Shown here: one piece after another, positions 43,844-52,343 of the stretch
Position numbering within the stretch: the first letter of the stretch is position 1
How the letters are laid out: each line of letters begins with the position of its first letter
NCBI GenBank assembly: GCA_963734635.1
Contig: CAVTIA010000010.1
Coordinates: 62,001 to 126,000, forward strand
Length of the DNA: 64,000 nt
Direction of reading: 5' to 3'
From: DATCJA01 sp963734635
Lineage (GTDB): Bacteria > Acidobacteriota > Vicinamibacteria > Vicinamibacterales > UBA2999
Notes under the pieces: generated by a model
Databases searched by the model: none
What the model saw: the letters and a program-made list of their open reading frames with translations, nothing else
Told to the model about the DNA's origin: nothing
Program-made: the position numbers and the translations under genes

Positions 43844-43849
43844 TATAAT
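43844..43849 (+). promoter_or_regulatory. Candidate -10 element for the SGNH gene
   Basis: Perfect TATAAT in CGCTATAATCCGCC, 30 bp before the GTG start of the SGNH hydrolase gene and about 28 bp after the family A repeats. No clear -35 box. Confidence 0.5.
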
Positions 43850-43879
43850 CCGCCTCGTTCATTTTCAGGAGGATTGTCT

Positions 43880-44575
43880 GTGAGCTCCCTCCGTTTCACG
43901 ACAGGCCAGCGTTTAACGGCCGCCGCCATCCTTGCCATCGTCAATCTGATCGCTGTCGTCTCGCTCCGTGCGCAGGTAGCGCCCAGAGACCCCGCGCGAT
44001 GGGAGTCCGACGTCGCCGCATTCGAGAGTCAGGATCGGCGCAGTCCGCCGCGCAAGGGTGGCATCGTGTTTGTCGGCGCCTCGAGCATCGTGCGGTGGAA
44101 CGTCGCGGAGTTCTTTCCTGATCTCCCGGTGCTGAACCGCGGATTCGGCGGCTCGGAAATGGCCGACACGGCGCACTTTGCCGCGCGCACCGTTCTCCCG
44201 TACGAGCCCCGCACCGTCGTGCTCTACCCTGGAGAGAACGACATTGCGCGCGGCGTCTCACCCGAAACTGTCGCGGGAGGCTTCGAGAAGTTGGTGACGA
44301 CGGTCCACACGGCGCTCCCGCAGACCAGGATCCTCGTGATCGGCCTCAAGCCGACACCGGCCCGCTGGCGCTTCAACGATCAGATGCTCGAAACGAACCG
44401 CTTGCTACGCGGTATCGCCGCACGCCGCGAAAACATCACGTACATCAGCGTGGAAAAGGCGATGCTCGGAGCCGACAAGCTGCCGCGCCCGGACCTGTTC
44501 ATCTCGGACGGGCAGCACATGACGAAAGCCGGCTACGAGATCTGGACCGATATCGTCCGCCCGCATCTCAAGTAA
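43880..44575 (+). CDS. Secreted SGNH/GDSL-like hydrolase
   Basis: 231 aa from a GTG 7 nt after AGGAGG; the signal peptide or N-terminal anchor ends near ..SLRAQ. Blocks: 'GGIVFVGASSIVRWN' (block I, with the nucleophile Ser in place of GDS as GAS-S), 'VLNRGFGGSEMADT' (Gly oxyanion), 'VVLYPGENDIARG' (block III G-x-N-D) and 'LFISDGQHMTKAGYEIW' (D-x2-H). Typical of the platelet-activating-factor acetylhydrolase-like SGNH subgroup. Substrate unknown. Confidence 0.85.
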   Translation: MSSLRFTTGQRLTAAAILAIVNLIAVVSLRAQVAPRDPARWESDVAAFESQDRRSPPRKGGIVFVGASSIVRWNVAEFFPDLPVLNRGFGGSEMADTAHFAARTVLPYEPRTVVLYPGENDIARGVSPETVAGGFEKLVTTVHTALPQTRILVIGLKPTPARWRFNDQMLETNRLLRGIAARRENITYISVEKAMLGADKLPRPDLFISDGQHMTKAGYEIWTDIVRPHLK

Positions 44576-44624
44576 ATCGCACAGGTACGCGCCGCCAGGA
44601 CCGTCTGAACTTCGGAGGCGATCA

Positions 44625-45974
44625 ATGTCGATTGCAGCGGTGCTCAAAGAGTTCGCACCCTCATTCAGCGGGCAGCTACTCCAGCCATCTGACGCCGGAT
44701 ATGACGACGCCCGTCGCGTGCACAACGGGCTCATCGACAAGCATCCGGCAGTCGTGGCGCGCTGCCGCGGTGTGGCGGACGTCATCGACGCGGTAAGGCT
44801 CGCGAAGACGTTGCATCTCGACGTCGCCGTCCGCGGGGGCGGGCACAACGTGGCCGGGCGGGCGACGATCGACGACGGCGTGATGATCGACTTGTCGCTC
44901 ATGAAGGGCATTCATGTCGACCCTGTGGCACGCACGGCTCGCGCGCAGGGCGGTGTGCTCTGGAAGGAGTTCAACCGCGAGACACAACTGCATGGCCTCG
45001 CGACCACCGGCGGCGTCGTTGGAACAACCGGTATTGCCGGATTGACGCTTGGCGGCGGTCTCGGATGGCTGATGACGAAACACGGCCTGGCGCTCGACAA
45101 TCTCCGATCGGCCGAGCTGGTCATGGCCGACGGTCGGGTTCTGCGTGCAAGTCAGACTGAAAACCCGGATCTCTTCTGGGCAATTCGCGGCGGCGGCGGC
45201 AACTTCGGGATTGCGACGTCGCTCGAGTACAACCTGCACGCTGTAGGTCCAACAATTACCGGAGGGCTTGTCGCACACCCGTTCGCGAAGACTTTCGATG
45301 TGCTGCGATTCTTCAGAGAACAGTGCGCGACGGCTTCCGACGATATGCCGCTGTTTGCCGGGTTGTTGACAGCGCCCGACGGATCCAAACTCGTCGGCAT
45401 TCTCGCCGCGCATTTCGGCTCGCTCTCGGAAGGCGAAGCGGCGGTCAAACCATTGAAGACATTCGGGCCGCCAGTGATGGATGCCATGGGGCCGCTGACG
45501 TATTGCACGCTCAACGGGCTGCTCGACCCGTCATTCCCCCGGGGAGCCCTGAACTACTGGAAAGCCCAGTTCATCACCGATCTGACCGACGATTGCATCC
45601 GCACATTGACGGAGCAATTCGAGCGGTGCCCTTCACCGATGAGTCAAATTGTCATCGAGGAGTTTCACGGCGCGTCAACTCGCGTAGGCCTCAGTGACAC
45701 GGCGTGCACGCTGCGAACACGGGGATTCGACGTCGTCCTCATCTCGCAGTGGAACGATCCGCGCGATACCGACACCTGCACCCGCTGGTGTCGCGATACC
45801 TATACAGCTTTGAAGCCGTTCCTCGGATCCGCGCGATACATGAACTATCTGGCTCACGACGAGAGCGACGCACAGGCGGTCTACGGACCGAACTACACCC
45901 GGCTGCAGGAGCTCAAACGCAAGTACGATCCGGAAAACGTCTTCCATACGAACGTCAACATCCGACCGGTGTGA
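44625..45974 (+). CDS. FAD-binding (berberine-bridge-like) oxidoreductase
   Basis: 449 aa behind GGAGGCG. The FAD_binding_4 domain is evident: 'VAVRGGGHNVAGRATIDDGV' (the His that usually carries covalent FAD), 'GIAGLTLGGGLGWLMTKHGL', and 'LFWAIRGGGGNFGIATSLEY'. The C-terminal berberine-bridge segment ends with 'YGPNYTRLQELKRKYDPENV' and 'FHTNVNIRP'. The second covalent-FAD Cys, expected in the 'G(V)TG(I)AG' region of bicovalent members, is not present (TTGIAG), so FAD is probably mono-covalent. No signal peptide. Substrate is unknown; sugars or phenolics are usual. Confidence 0.9.
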   Translation: MSIAAVLKEFAPSFSGQLLQPSDAGYDDARRVHNGLIDKHPAVVARCRGVADVIDAVRLAKTLHLDVAVRGGGHNVAGRATIDDGVMIDLSLMKGIHVDPVARTARAQGGVLWKEFNRETQLHGLATTGGVVGTTGIAGLTLGGGLGWLMTKHGLALDNLRSAELVMADGRVLRASQTENPDLFWAIRGGGGNFGIATSLEYNLHAVGPTITGGLVAHPFAKTFDVLRFFREQCATASDDMPLFAGLLTAPDGSKLVGILAAHFGSLSEGEAAVKPLKTFGPPVMDAMGPLTYCTLNGLLDPSFPRGALNYWKAQFITDLTDDCIRTLTEQFERCPSPMSQIVIEEFHGASTRVGLSDTACTLRTRGFDVVLISQWNDPRDTDTCTRWCRDTYTALKPFLGSARYMNYLAHDESDAQAVYGPNYTRLQELKRKYDPENVFHTNVNIRPV

Positions 45975-45983
45975 GTTTCCAAG

Positions 45984-47330
45984 TCAATCGAAGAAGCCCG
46001 ACTCGATGTAGCGGAACCACATCGTCCCGACGACCTTGATGCTGTCCTGCGTAAAGAGATAGTGGTGCAGGCCCTCGATGCGCCCCAGCCTGAATCGTTT
46101 TGCGTAGGGCTCCATCACGCGGCGGTTCGAATCAACGGTCGCCGGCGGCAGCGTTTCGTCCTCGGTGCCATTCAAGTCCAGAATGGCGACCTTCTGCAGC
46201 TCCGCAGGCGGAAAGCTCGTTTCGAATATCGAATGCATGAACGCGGCATAGCCGCCCGCGCGCTCTGCGGGACCGAGCAGGTCCGATTGCCAGAGACGCA
46301 TCCCGTGCTCGGCGAGCGCGCCGGCGCTGAAGTACATGGCCGCATCCTCGGTGCTCTTGAATCGCGGTGAACGGAGCGCGGCCTGCCACCATCGTGCCCG
46401 GGTCTGGGGATCGATCGTCCTCGTGTAGAACTCGAAGTCGTCGATACCGCGCTCGCGTACGCGCAGTGCCATGCGGTCGTAAATGTTGTTGAAACTGCCC
46501 CCGAGCACCGCGGTGGAAGTGGCATGCGCCAGTCCGGTGGAGCTCGTACCCCATCCAAGGTAGCCATCCGGCGCATAGTATTTCGCGAGCGGATACAAGC
46601 TCGCCCCGCCGGTCGACATGCCCCAGAACAACACGAACGCGTCCACCCTGTCAGGGATGCCCTTCTCGAGCGCCAGCCGATACCCCTCGACGAAGACGCG
46701 CGGCGTCGCCGCAAGCATCTGCTTCTCCAGTTCGGTACCCTTTTTGGGGAAGCGATAGACCGCGCTGGCGCTCGCGGACGTCACAGCAGATACGCCCGAC
46801 GCCCGCACCTCGTATTCGGCGTCGGGCCAATGGGCCTTCTGCGTGCGGGTGAAGATCGGCATGCGACGACCGATTGGGACCGTCGCCCACGATCCGTCAC
46901 CAGACGGCGCGAGGAAGTTCCATCGGCCCACCCTCGTCAGCGCGATGAAGGTGATTCCGCGTTTTGCGAGCCAGACGCCTGGTCCTTCCCGGTGTTCGAC
47001 CGTGGACACGAAGTCCATGCCGTACTCGCTTCCAGGCTCGCCGCCGACGACAACCAGCCTTCGTCCACGGTGCAGGCGCGGCGTATCGGGGGTGAGAATG
47101 ACAACGACCTGCGTAAACGGCCGTCCATTGGCCGTGAAATCGATGAACTCGATTCGTTGCGTGTAACCACTCGACACGGGATACTCGTCTGCGGCCAGGA
47201 TCTCCCGCACTGCCGCAGCGGGCAGCGTCCCGTTATCGGCTGGAAGCTCCCATGCCAAGGCAAGAACCGGCGCCAGGAGCACGCCGCAGATCGTCAATTG
47301 CGCAACAGACGAGGTCAGACGCAGCTTCAT
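45984..47330 (-). CDS. Secreted alpha/beta-hydrolase-like protein of unknown function
   Basis: 448 aa with a signal peptide (..APVLALAW). 'RLVVVGGEPGSEYGMDFV' and 'RVDAFVLFWGMSTGGASLYPL' (G-M-S-T-G nucleophile elbow), 'AILDLNGTEDETLPP' (acid) and 'RIEGLHHYLFTQ' (His) form a convincing Ser-Asp-His order. Length and layout resemble large acidobacterial alpha/beta hydrolases, but I cannot give a closer family. It faces the FAD oxidoreductase gene (9 bp apart at stops) and is divergent from the next gene. Confidence 0.7.
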   Translation of the reverse strand: MKLRLTSSVAQLTICGVLLAPVLALAWELPADNGTLPAAAVREILAADEYPVSSGYTQRIEFIDFTANGRPFTQVVVILTPDTPRLHRGRRLVVVGGEPGSEYGMDFVSTVEHREGPGVWLAKRGITFIALTRVGRWNFLAPSGDGSWATVPIGRRMPIFTRTQKAHWPDAEYEVRASGVSAVTSASASAVYRFPKKGTELEKQMLAATPRVFVEGYRLALEKGIPDRVDAFVLFWGMSTGGASLYPLAKYYAPDGYLGWGTSSTGLAHATSTAVLGGSFNNIYDRMALRVRERGIDDFEFYTRTIDPQTRARWWQAALRSPRFKSTEDAAMYFSAGALAEHGMRLWQSDLLGPAERAGGYAAFMHSIFETSFPPAELQKVAILDLNGTEDETLPPATVDSNRRVMEPYAKRFRLGRIEGLHHYLFTQDSIKVVGTMWFRYIESGFFD

Positions 47331-47437
47331 ACGGCGGGATAATACCCTCGTTGTCGGCACGTGGTGTCTTGACAGTAATTGTGCGCCCCCACTACCCTCC
47401 CCTTGACGAATCGGCCCCTGGAAGAGAGGAGACTCAC

Positions 47438-48421
47438 ATGAGGCGTCGTCCATTTGTCATCGCGATAGCGTGTGTATTGTTTGTGACGCCCTCTCTTTCC
47501 GGGCAGTCACGAACGTGGACCCCGGCGCGCACGCCCGAGGGCCAGCCGGATCTGCAGGGCTTCTGGACAAACGCCACCTTCACACCGCTCGAACGGCCGA
47601 AAGACGTCACCAAAGAGTTCTTCACAAAGGAAGAGGCGGCCGAATTCGAGAAACGGCTCGCGGCGGAGGACGCGGCGCAAACCGAACCGGGCACGATCGC
47701 CGACGTGCACTATGACTTCACCCAGTTCGGACTGGACACAGCCCAGGCGCCGTACGCATCGCATCTGCGCACGTCACTCATTGTTGATCCGGCCGACGGG
47801 AAGCTCCCTCCGCTGACTGCCGCAGGACAAGCGAGGGCGGCCGCGCGCGCCGAGCAGGCGAAGCGAGTCGGCCGGTGGGACTCGGCGCAGAGCAACGAGC
47901 TCGACGATCGCTGCATGATTTTCGCGGGCGCCGGACCGCCGATGCTTCCCCAGAGCTACAACAGCAATTACCAGATCGTGCAGACGTCCGGATACGTGAT
48001 GATCCTGTTCGAGATGGCGCACGACGTTCGCATCATTCCGCTCGATGGACGTCCGCACGTGCCGGCGGCTGTCCAGCAGTGGATCGGGGACTCCCGCGGC
48101 CGTTGGGATGGCGATACCCTCGTCATCGAAACGACGAACTTCAACGGAAGAAATCCGCTGAGGGGGTCAAGCGAGCGCATGCGGGTGACGGAACGTCTGA
48201 CGCGTGTGGACGCTGACACGATCCGTTATCGATTCACCATCGACGATGAATCGACGTGGACACGACCCTGGTCCGCCGAGCTCCTGATGCGGAAGGCGAC
48301 GGGGCCGCTCTTCGAGCACGCCTGTCACGAGGGGAATTACGGGCTGTACAACACGCTCGTTGGAGCCCGCCTCGAAGAAAAGAAGGCTGCTGAAGAAGCG
48401 GCGAAAAAGAAATCCGAATAA
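47438..48421 (+). CDS. DUF6152-partner family secreted protein, solo
   Basis: 327 aa behind AGAGGAGA. Signal peptide ends ..SLSGQ. 'EGQPDLQGFWTNATFTPLE' is the common N-terminal 'DLsG.W' motif. The C-terminal half has the shared blocks 'SRGRWDGDTLVIETTNF', 'MRVTERLTRVDADTI' and 'TWTRPWSAELLM'. The acidic/lysine-rich tail (EEKKAAEEAAKKKSE) is odd. Unlike the members at 2680 and 50536, it has no DUF6152 gene beside it. Function unknown. Confidence 0.75.
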   Translation: MRRRPFVIAIACVLFVTPSLSGQSRTWTPARTPEGQPDLQGFWTNATFTPLERPKDVTKEFFTKEEAAEFEKRLAAEDAAQTEPGTIADVHYDFTQFGLDTAQAPYASHLRTSLIVDPADGKLPPLTAAGQARAAARAEQAKRVGRWDSAQSNELDDRCMIFAGAGPPMLPQSYNSNYQIVQTSGYVMILFEMAHDVRIIPLDGRPHVPAAVQQWIGDSRGRWDGDTLVIETTNFNGRNPLRGSSERMRVTERLTRVDADTIRYRFTIDDESTWTRPWSAELLMRKATGPLFEHACHEGNYGLYNTLVGARLEEKKAAEEAAKKKSE

Positions 48422-48423
48422 CC

Positions 48424-49857
48424 CTACTGCCGGCTGGCGGTAAGCACCGCCAGTTCGGCGACGCCCCGATTGAACAATTCGAGGATCCGGCCGTTCGAGC
48501 GGAAGTCATCGAGAATGGCGGCGCGCCGGCTTGTCCGAAGATCGCTCGTCACATAGGACAGCACCGCGGCCATGACGGTGCCTTCTTCGGTACCTGTCGC
48601 CTCGAATCGGCGGCGATGCTCGTCGAGGAGCAACTCGAACGACGGCTCGTACCAGCGTTGCACGCCGGACTCCAGCTGCAGAAACGCGTCGAGCGCGGCG
48701 CTGAAGGAGGCGTCGGGCGGCCGATGCCAGAACGAAACGTCGGTGCCGAACTCGGGCACGAATTCCGGAAGGTAGATCGTCGCGTGGGGAGGCACCTGGC
48801 GCGTGAGCGCTGGATTGAACCGTTGCACCTCGGCCGCCGTCAGGTTGGTGCGCTTGGTGATCTCACCCACCGCAATCGGCCGCGAAGTGCGCATGCCGAA
48901 AATACGTTCCTGCGGGACCTCAGCGCGAAGCCGTCTCACGTTGACGGTGTTGCCGAACACCATCTCGGCGTAGCGGAACGAGCGTACGCCGTAGGTGCGA
49001 TAGAGGTCGCGATAGCGGCGCAGCGCGACCCCGCGCAGCTCCTGGGCAAACTGCGACCCCATCATGTACTGCTCGCGCGTAGTGGCGCCGCCCAGGCGCT
49101 CGCCGTTGATGAGTGCGCGCCCCACGTTGACGCCGCCGGAATGGTGCTCGGACAGCGCCGGTATAAAGGTGCCGTACATCGTCGCGAGGACCGAGAGGTA
49201 CGCGGCGCAGTACGGCGCTTGCGTCGTCTGGTTGTACGCCTCGATCACCGCAGGCGACAGGCGGTCGAGGTACTGCCAGTTACGCCGCAGCCACTGGCAA
49301 AGGCCCAGCGCGTTGGCGCGCGAGCGAGCGGTGCCTTTGAGCCCTGATTCGAGGATGGCCTGTGAGAGCCCAATTTCCGCGGGCACGCCGAAGCGCTCAT
49401 AGATCAGACTCCACTCGTCCAGAAACGGGCCGTAGTTCGGCACGTTGGGGAGCAGAAACTGCCCGCGCGTCGGGTTGTGCACCAGCGAACCAACCTCTGG
49501 TTCCAGGCGACGGACCACGAGGTCACGACGATCGTCGAGCCGCTTCGGCCATGTCGCGCCATCGAGCGACCCGGCCAACCTCCGGTCTGCCCACTCAGCG
49601 TCTCGCGCCCAATCCCCGGCGGATGGGAACGTGACCAGCAAACGGCCGTCCTCGCCGCTGCCAAATGCGATGCGACCATCGGGAATGATGAAGATGTATT
49701 GCCAGAACGGGTAGGCAGGCCGGAACATTTTTACGACTTCGAGGTCGGCCTGCAGGCGCGCGGCGACGACGCGGTGCGGCTCGGCGCTGATGCCGGTGCC
49801 CGAGAGCACACTGAGAGCGAGGGCGAGGATCAGTCGTTGGCGCGTGTGGGGGGCCAC
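48424..49857 (-). CDS. Secreted lytic transglycosylase-like protein (SLT domain)
   Basis: 477 aa from a GTG, with signal peptide (..GTGISAE). The SLT-type domain is at about residues 150-290: 'IYERFGVPAEIGLSQAILESGLKGTARS' (catalytic Glu in ILES), 'ALGLCQWLRRN' and 'QAPYCAAYLSVLATMYG'. A LysM-like segment follows ('AVGEITKRTNLTAAEVQRFNP'). The layout is like MltD-type membrane-bound lytic transglycosylases. It would cleave peptidoglycan. It ends 2 bp from the convergent gene at 48421. Confidence 0.75.
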   Translation of the reverse strand: MAPHTRQRLILALALSVLSGTGISAEPHRVVAARLQADLEVVKMFRPAYPFWQYIFIIPDGRIAFGSGEDGRLLVTFPSAGDWARDAEWADRRLAGSLDGATWPKRLDDRRDLVVRRLEPEVGSLVHNPTRGQFLLPNVPNYGPFLDEWSLIYERFGVPAEIGLSQAILESGLKGTARSRANALGLCQWLRRNWQYLDRLSPAVIEAYNQTTQAPYCAAYLSVLATMYGTFIPALSEHHSGGVNVGRALINGERLGGATTREQYMMGSQFAQELRGVALRRYRDLYRTYGVRSFRYAEMVFGNTVNVRRLRAEVPQERIFGMRTSRPIAVGEITKRTNLTAAEVQRFNPALTRQVPPHATIYLPEFVPEFGTDVSFWHRPPDASFSAALDAFLQLESGVQRWYEPSFELLLDEHRRRFEATGTEEGTVMAAVLSYVTSDLRTSRRAAILDDFRSNGRILELFNRGVAELAVLTASRQ

Positions 49858-50110
49858 GTGCGTTGCTGCGAACTATATCGGATCCTGGGCGTCAATTCAG
49901 TACGGCCGACCGCGGCGCGGCTGGTATTCGGGAGTGGTAGCGGGCCGCCGCAAAGGCCCGCACCGACGCCGTTGCGGTCCGAAACACAGGCGTGGCCGCA
50001 TTGACAACGCCAAACCGGTACGCCACGCTTTCCCGTTGCTGGTCGGCATCGGTAGCCAAAGCGGTAGCCGCAAATCTTCAGGTTTCCGGCACGCCTGGGA
50101 GGTATCCGGG

Positions 50111-50533
50111 ATGAAAGTGACAGTCGGCCTCATGTTCTCCCTGTTGATTCTGGTCGGATCGTCGCCCGCATCGGCCCATCATGCGTTTGCCGCGGAGTTC
50201 GACGCCAAGAACTGCTCTGACGTGACGGGGGTTCTCACGAAGGTCAACTACGAGAACCCGCACGCCTACCTGTACGTTGACGTCAAAAACGCAAGCGGGC
50301 AGGTCGAAGAAGCGACGTTCCAGCTTTCGTCGACGTCGAATCTTCGACGAGGCGGTGCGACGTCCCCCGTACTGAATGCAAGCGTCGGCAAAGAAGTGCT
50401 CGTCCGGGGCTGCGCGTCGAAAAACGGCGAGAAGCACCGGTATGCGGGGTCCTTCATCAAGCTGGCCGACGGCACCGTGCAGCGGGTCGGACAGGACGTC
50501 GAAGGAATCTTCGGCACCAAGGTCTGGAGATAA
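50111..50533 (+). CDS. DUF6152 family secreted protein
   Basis: 140 aa; signal peptide ends ..SPASAHHAF, the His-His again right behind it. The body has 'VTGVLTKVNYENPHAYLYVD' (the N-P-H motif) and 'GKEVLVRGCASKNGEKHRY'. The partner gene starts 2 bp after the stop. The 250 bp upstream (49858-50110) have no supportable gene. Confidence 0.8.
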   Translation: MKVTVGLMFSLLILVGSSPASAHHAFAAEFDAKNCSDVTGVLTKVNYENPHAYLYVDVKNASGQVEEATFQLSSTSNLRRGGATSPVLNASVGKEVLVRGCASKNGEKHRYAGSFIKLADGTVQRVGQDVEGIFGTKVWR

Positions 50534-50535
50534 CG

Positions 50536-51357
50536 GTGAAGAACCATTTCAGGGTGATGCTCGCCGCAGGCTGCCTGCTGTCCACAGCGGCAGTCATCGG
50601 CCAGGAGCAGGACAAGACATACGTCGAGGCGAGAGGCAACGTGAGGCCGGTGCCGCTCCCGCCTGGAGGCCCTGCGCCCCGCATGTCTGATGGCCACGTG
50701 GACCTGTCGGGCGTCTGGTTCGCAGGACCGACCGGCAGGGCAAACGCGTGGAGCGTTGTTCCCGACGAGCCCGTCAAGCAGGACCCGATTCCGTTTCGTC
50801 CCGAAGCGCTCGCGAAGATCAAGGCCATGACCCGTACCCAGCTCCAGCTGGGCAACGCGCAGGTCACGTGTCAGCCGCTCGGGGTTCCAGGCATGTGGAC
50901 AACCAATCCGTACCCGCACCAGATCGTGATGACGCCCACCGTGTTCGTGCACCTCATCGAGAGCAACAACAACTGGCGAACCGTGCGCATCGGCCGCCCT
51001 CACAAGCCGAAGGAGGAGCAGGAGCCGCTCTTCATGGGCGACACCGCCACCCGCTGGGAAGGCGATACGTTCGTGATGGAAACGATTTCGCTCGATGAGC
51101 GCACCTGGATCCAGGGCAATGGCTGGTACCACAGCGACGAGGTGCGCGTCACGGAACGACTGCGTCGTCCGAACCGGAACTATCTCGAGTATCAGTACAG
51201 CGTCGAGGATCCCCAGGTGCTCACGAAGCCGTGGACATCGGCGTGGCGCACCTACTCGCTCTCGGCGACCAACGAAGATTTGACCGAAAACTTCTGCACG
51301 AACAACGAAAACGTCGAGCAGCTTCTAAAGCTCAACCAAATCGAATCCAGCAAGTAA
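50536..51357 (+). CDS. DUF6152-partner family secreted protein
   Basis: 273 aa from a GTG. Signal peptide ends ..AAVIGQ. It is a close paralogue of 8858-9701: 'ARGNVRPVPLPPGGPAPRMS', 'DLSGVWFAGPTGRANAWS', 'VTCQPLGVPGMWTTNPYPHQ', 'HLIESNNNWRTVRIG', 'ATRWEGDTFVMETISL', 'VTERLRRPNRNYLEYQYS' and 'ENFCTNNENVEQLLKLN'. This copy is intact and paired with DUF6152, and so serves as the reference for the frameshift in the other. Function unknown. Confidence 0.8.
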   Translation: MKNHFRVMLAAGCLLSTAAVIGQEQDKTYVEARGNVRPVPLPPGGPAPRMSDGHVDLSGVWFAGPTGRANAWSVVPDEPVKQDPIPFRPEALAKIKAMTRTQLQLGNAQVTCQPLGVPGMWTTNPYPHQIVMTPTVFVHLIESNNNWRTVRIGRPHKPKEEQEPLFMGDTATRWEGDTFVMETISLDERTWIQGNGWYHSDEVRVTERLRRPNRNYLEYQYSVEDPQVLTKPWTSAWRTYSLSATNEDLTENFCTNNENVEQLLKLNQIESSK

Positions 51358-51363
51358 TCCTTT

Positions 51364-52218
51364 TTGTCACTGTCTTCGCGCGCAGCAACGGAATCCACGC
51401 CACGGCCGGACCCGAACTCACCGGTCGTCGTGTTCGACAAGGTTTCCTTCGCCTTCGACGAGCACGTCGTGCTGCGCGACGTCAGCTTCAGCGTGCCGAA
51501 GGGAAGCATGCACATGCTGCTCGGGGCGAGCGGCGCTGGAAAATCCGTCGTGCTGAAGCTGGCGCTCGGACTCTTTCGGCCCGACAGCGGCATGATTCTC
51601 GTGAACGGCGAACGAGTGGACCACTTGCCGGAACAAGAGCTTCTGCGCATTCGCGGCGACATCGGCATGCTGTTCCAGGAGAGCGCCCTGTTCGATTCGC
51701 TGACGGTGGCCGAGAACGTCGGCTACCGCCTGTACGAAGAAACCGATCTCCCTGTCGACGAGGTTCGGAGCCGCGTATCGGAAGTGCTGGGGTTTGTCGG
51801 GCTCGGCGAATACATCGACCGGATGCCGTCCGAGCTTTCCGGCGGGCAGCGGCGTCGTGTCGCGATTGCCCGCGCCATGGCGACCAAGCCGCACCTCCTG
51901 TTCCTGGACGACCCGACGACAGGATTGGATCCGGTGATCGCGACGACCGTAGATGACGAAATCGTGAAGCTGCGCGACCTCGAGCACGTTACATCGATCC
52001 TCGTCACGCATCAGATCCGGGACGCATTTTACGTCGCCACGCATGAGGCAGTGCGCCCGAATGGCCGCCTGCAGATAGTGCCCTCGAGCGCCGAGCGCGC
52101 CAGGTTCATGGTGCTCCATGAAGGCAGGATCTATTTCGAGGGGACCGGAGCCGAACTGCTGGCCTCGCAGGACCGCTACCTGCGCGAGTTTCTCTTCATG
52201 ACGCTGCCGCCCTGGTAG
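51364..52218 (+). CDS. ABC transporter ATP-binding protein (MlaF-like), orphan
   Basis: 284 aa from a TTG 6 bp after the previous stop; no strong ribosome site. Walker A 'LLGASGAGKSVVLKLALGL', Q-loop 'IGMLFQESALFDSLTVAENV', signature 'PSELSGGQRRRVAIARAMA', Walker B 'HLLFLDDPTTGLDP' and H-loop 'ILVTHQIRDAF'. The sequence FDSLTV..LFxE is typical of MlaF-type ATPases for lipid transport. The catalytic Glu after Walker B is Asp here (LDD for LDE), which lowers ATP hydrolysis in other ABC ATPases. No permease or MCE gene is adjacent. Confidence 0.85.
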   Translation: MSLSSRAATESTPRPDPNSPVVVFDKVSFAFDEHVVLRDVSFSVPKGSMHMLLGASGAGKSVVLKLALGLFRPDSGMILVNGERVDHLPEQELLRIRGDIGMLFQESALFDSLTVAENVGYRLYEETDLPVDEVRSRVSEVLGFVGLGEYIDRMPSELSGGQRRRVAIARAMATKPHLLFLDDPTTGLDPVIATTVDDEIVKLRDLEHVTSILVTHQIRDAFYVATHEAVRPNGRLQIVPSSAERARFMVLHEGRIYFEGTGAELLASQDRYLREFLFMTLPPW

Positions 52219-52343
52219 TAGCAAGGCGGGGCCGCGGCTCGATTCATGGCGATACTCGCCGCGGGAACCGCCCCACGCCATGCCGGTATAGAATTCCTCG
52301 GACTCACAGGAGCGTCCGGACTCTTCAAACGCTGGAGATCGTC

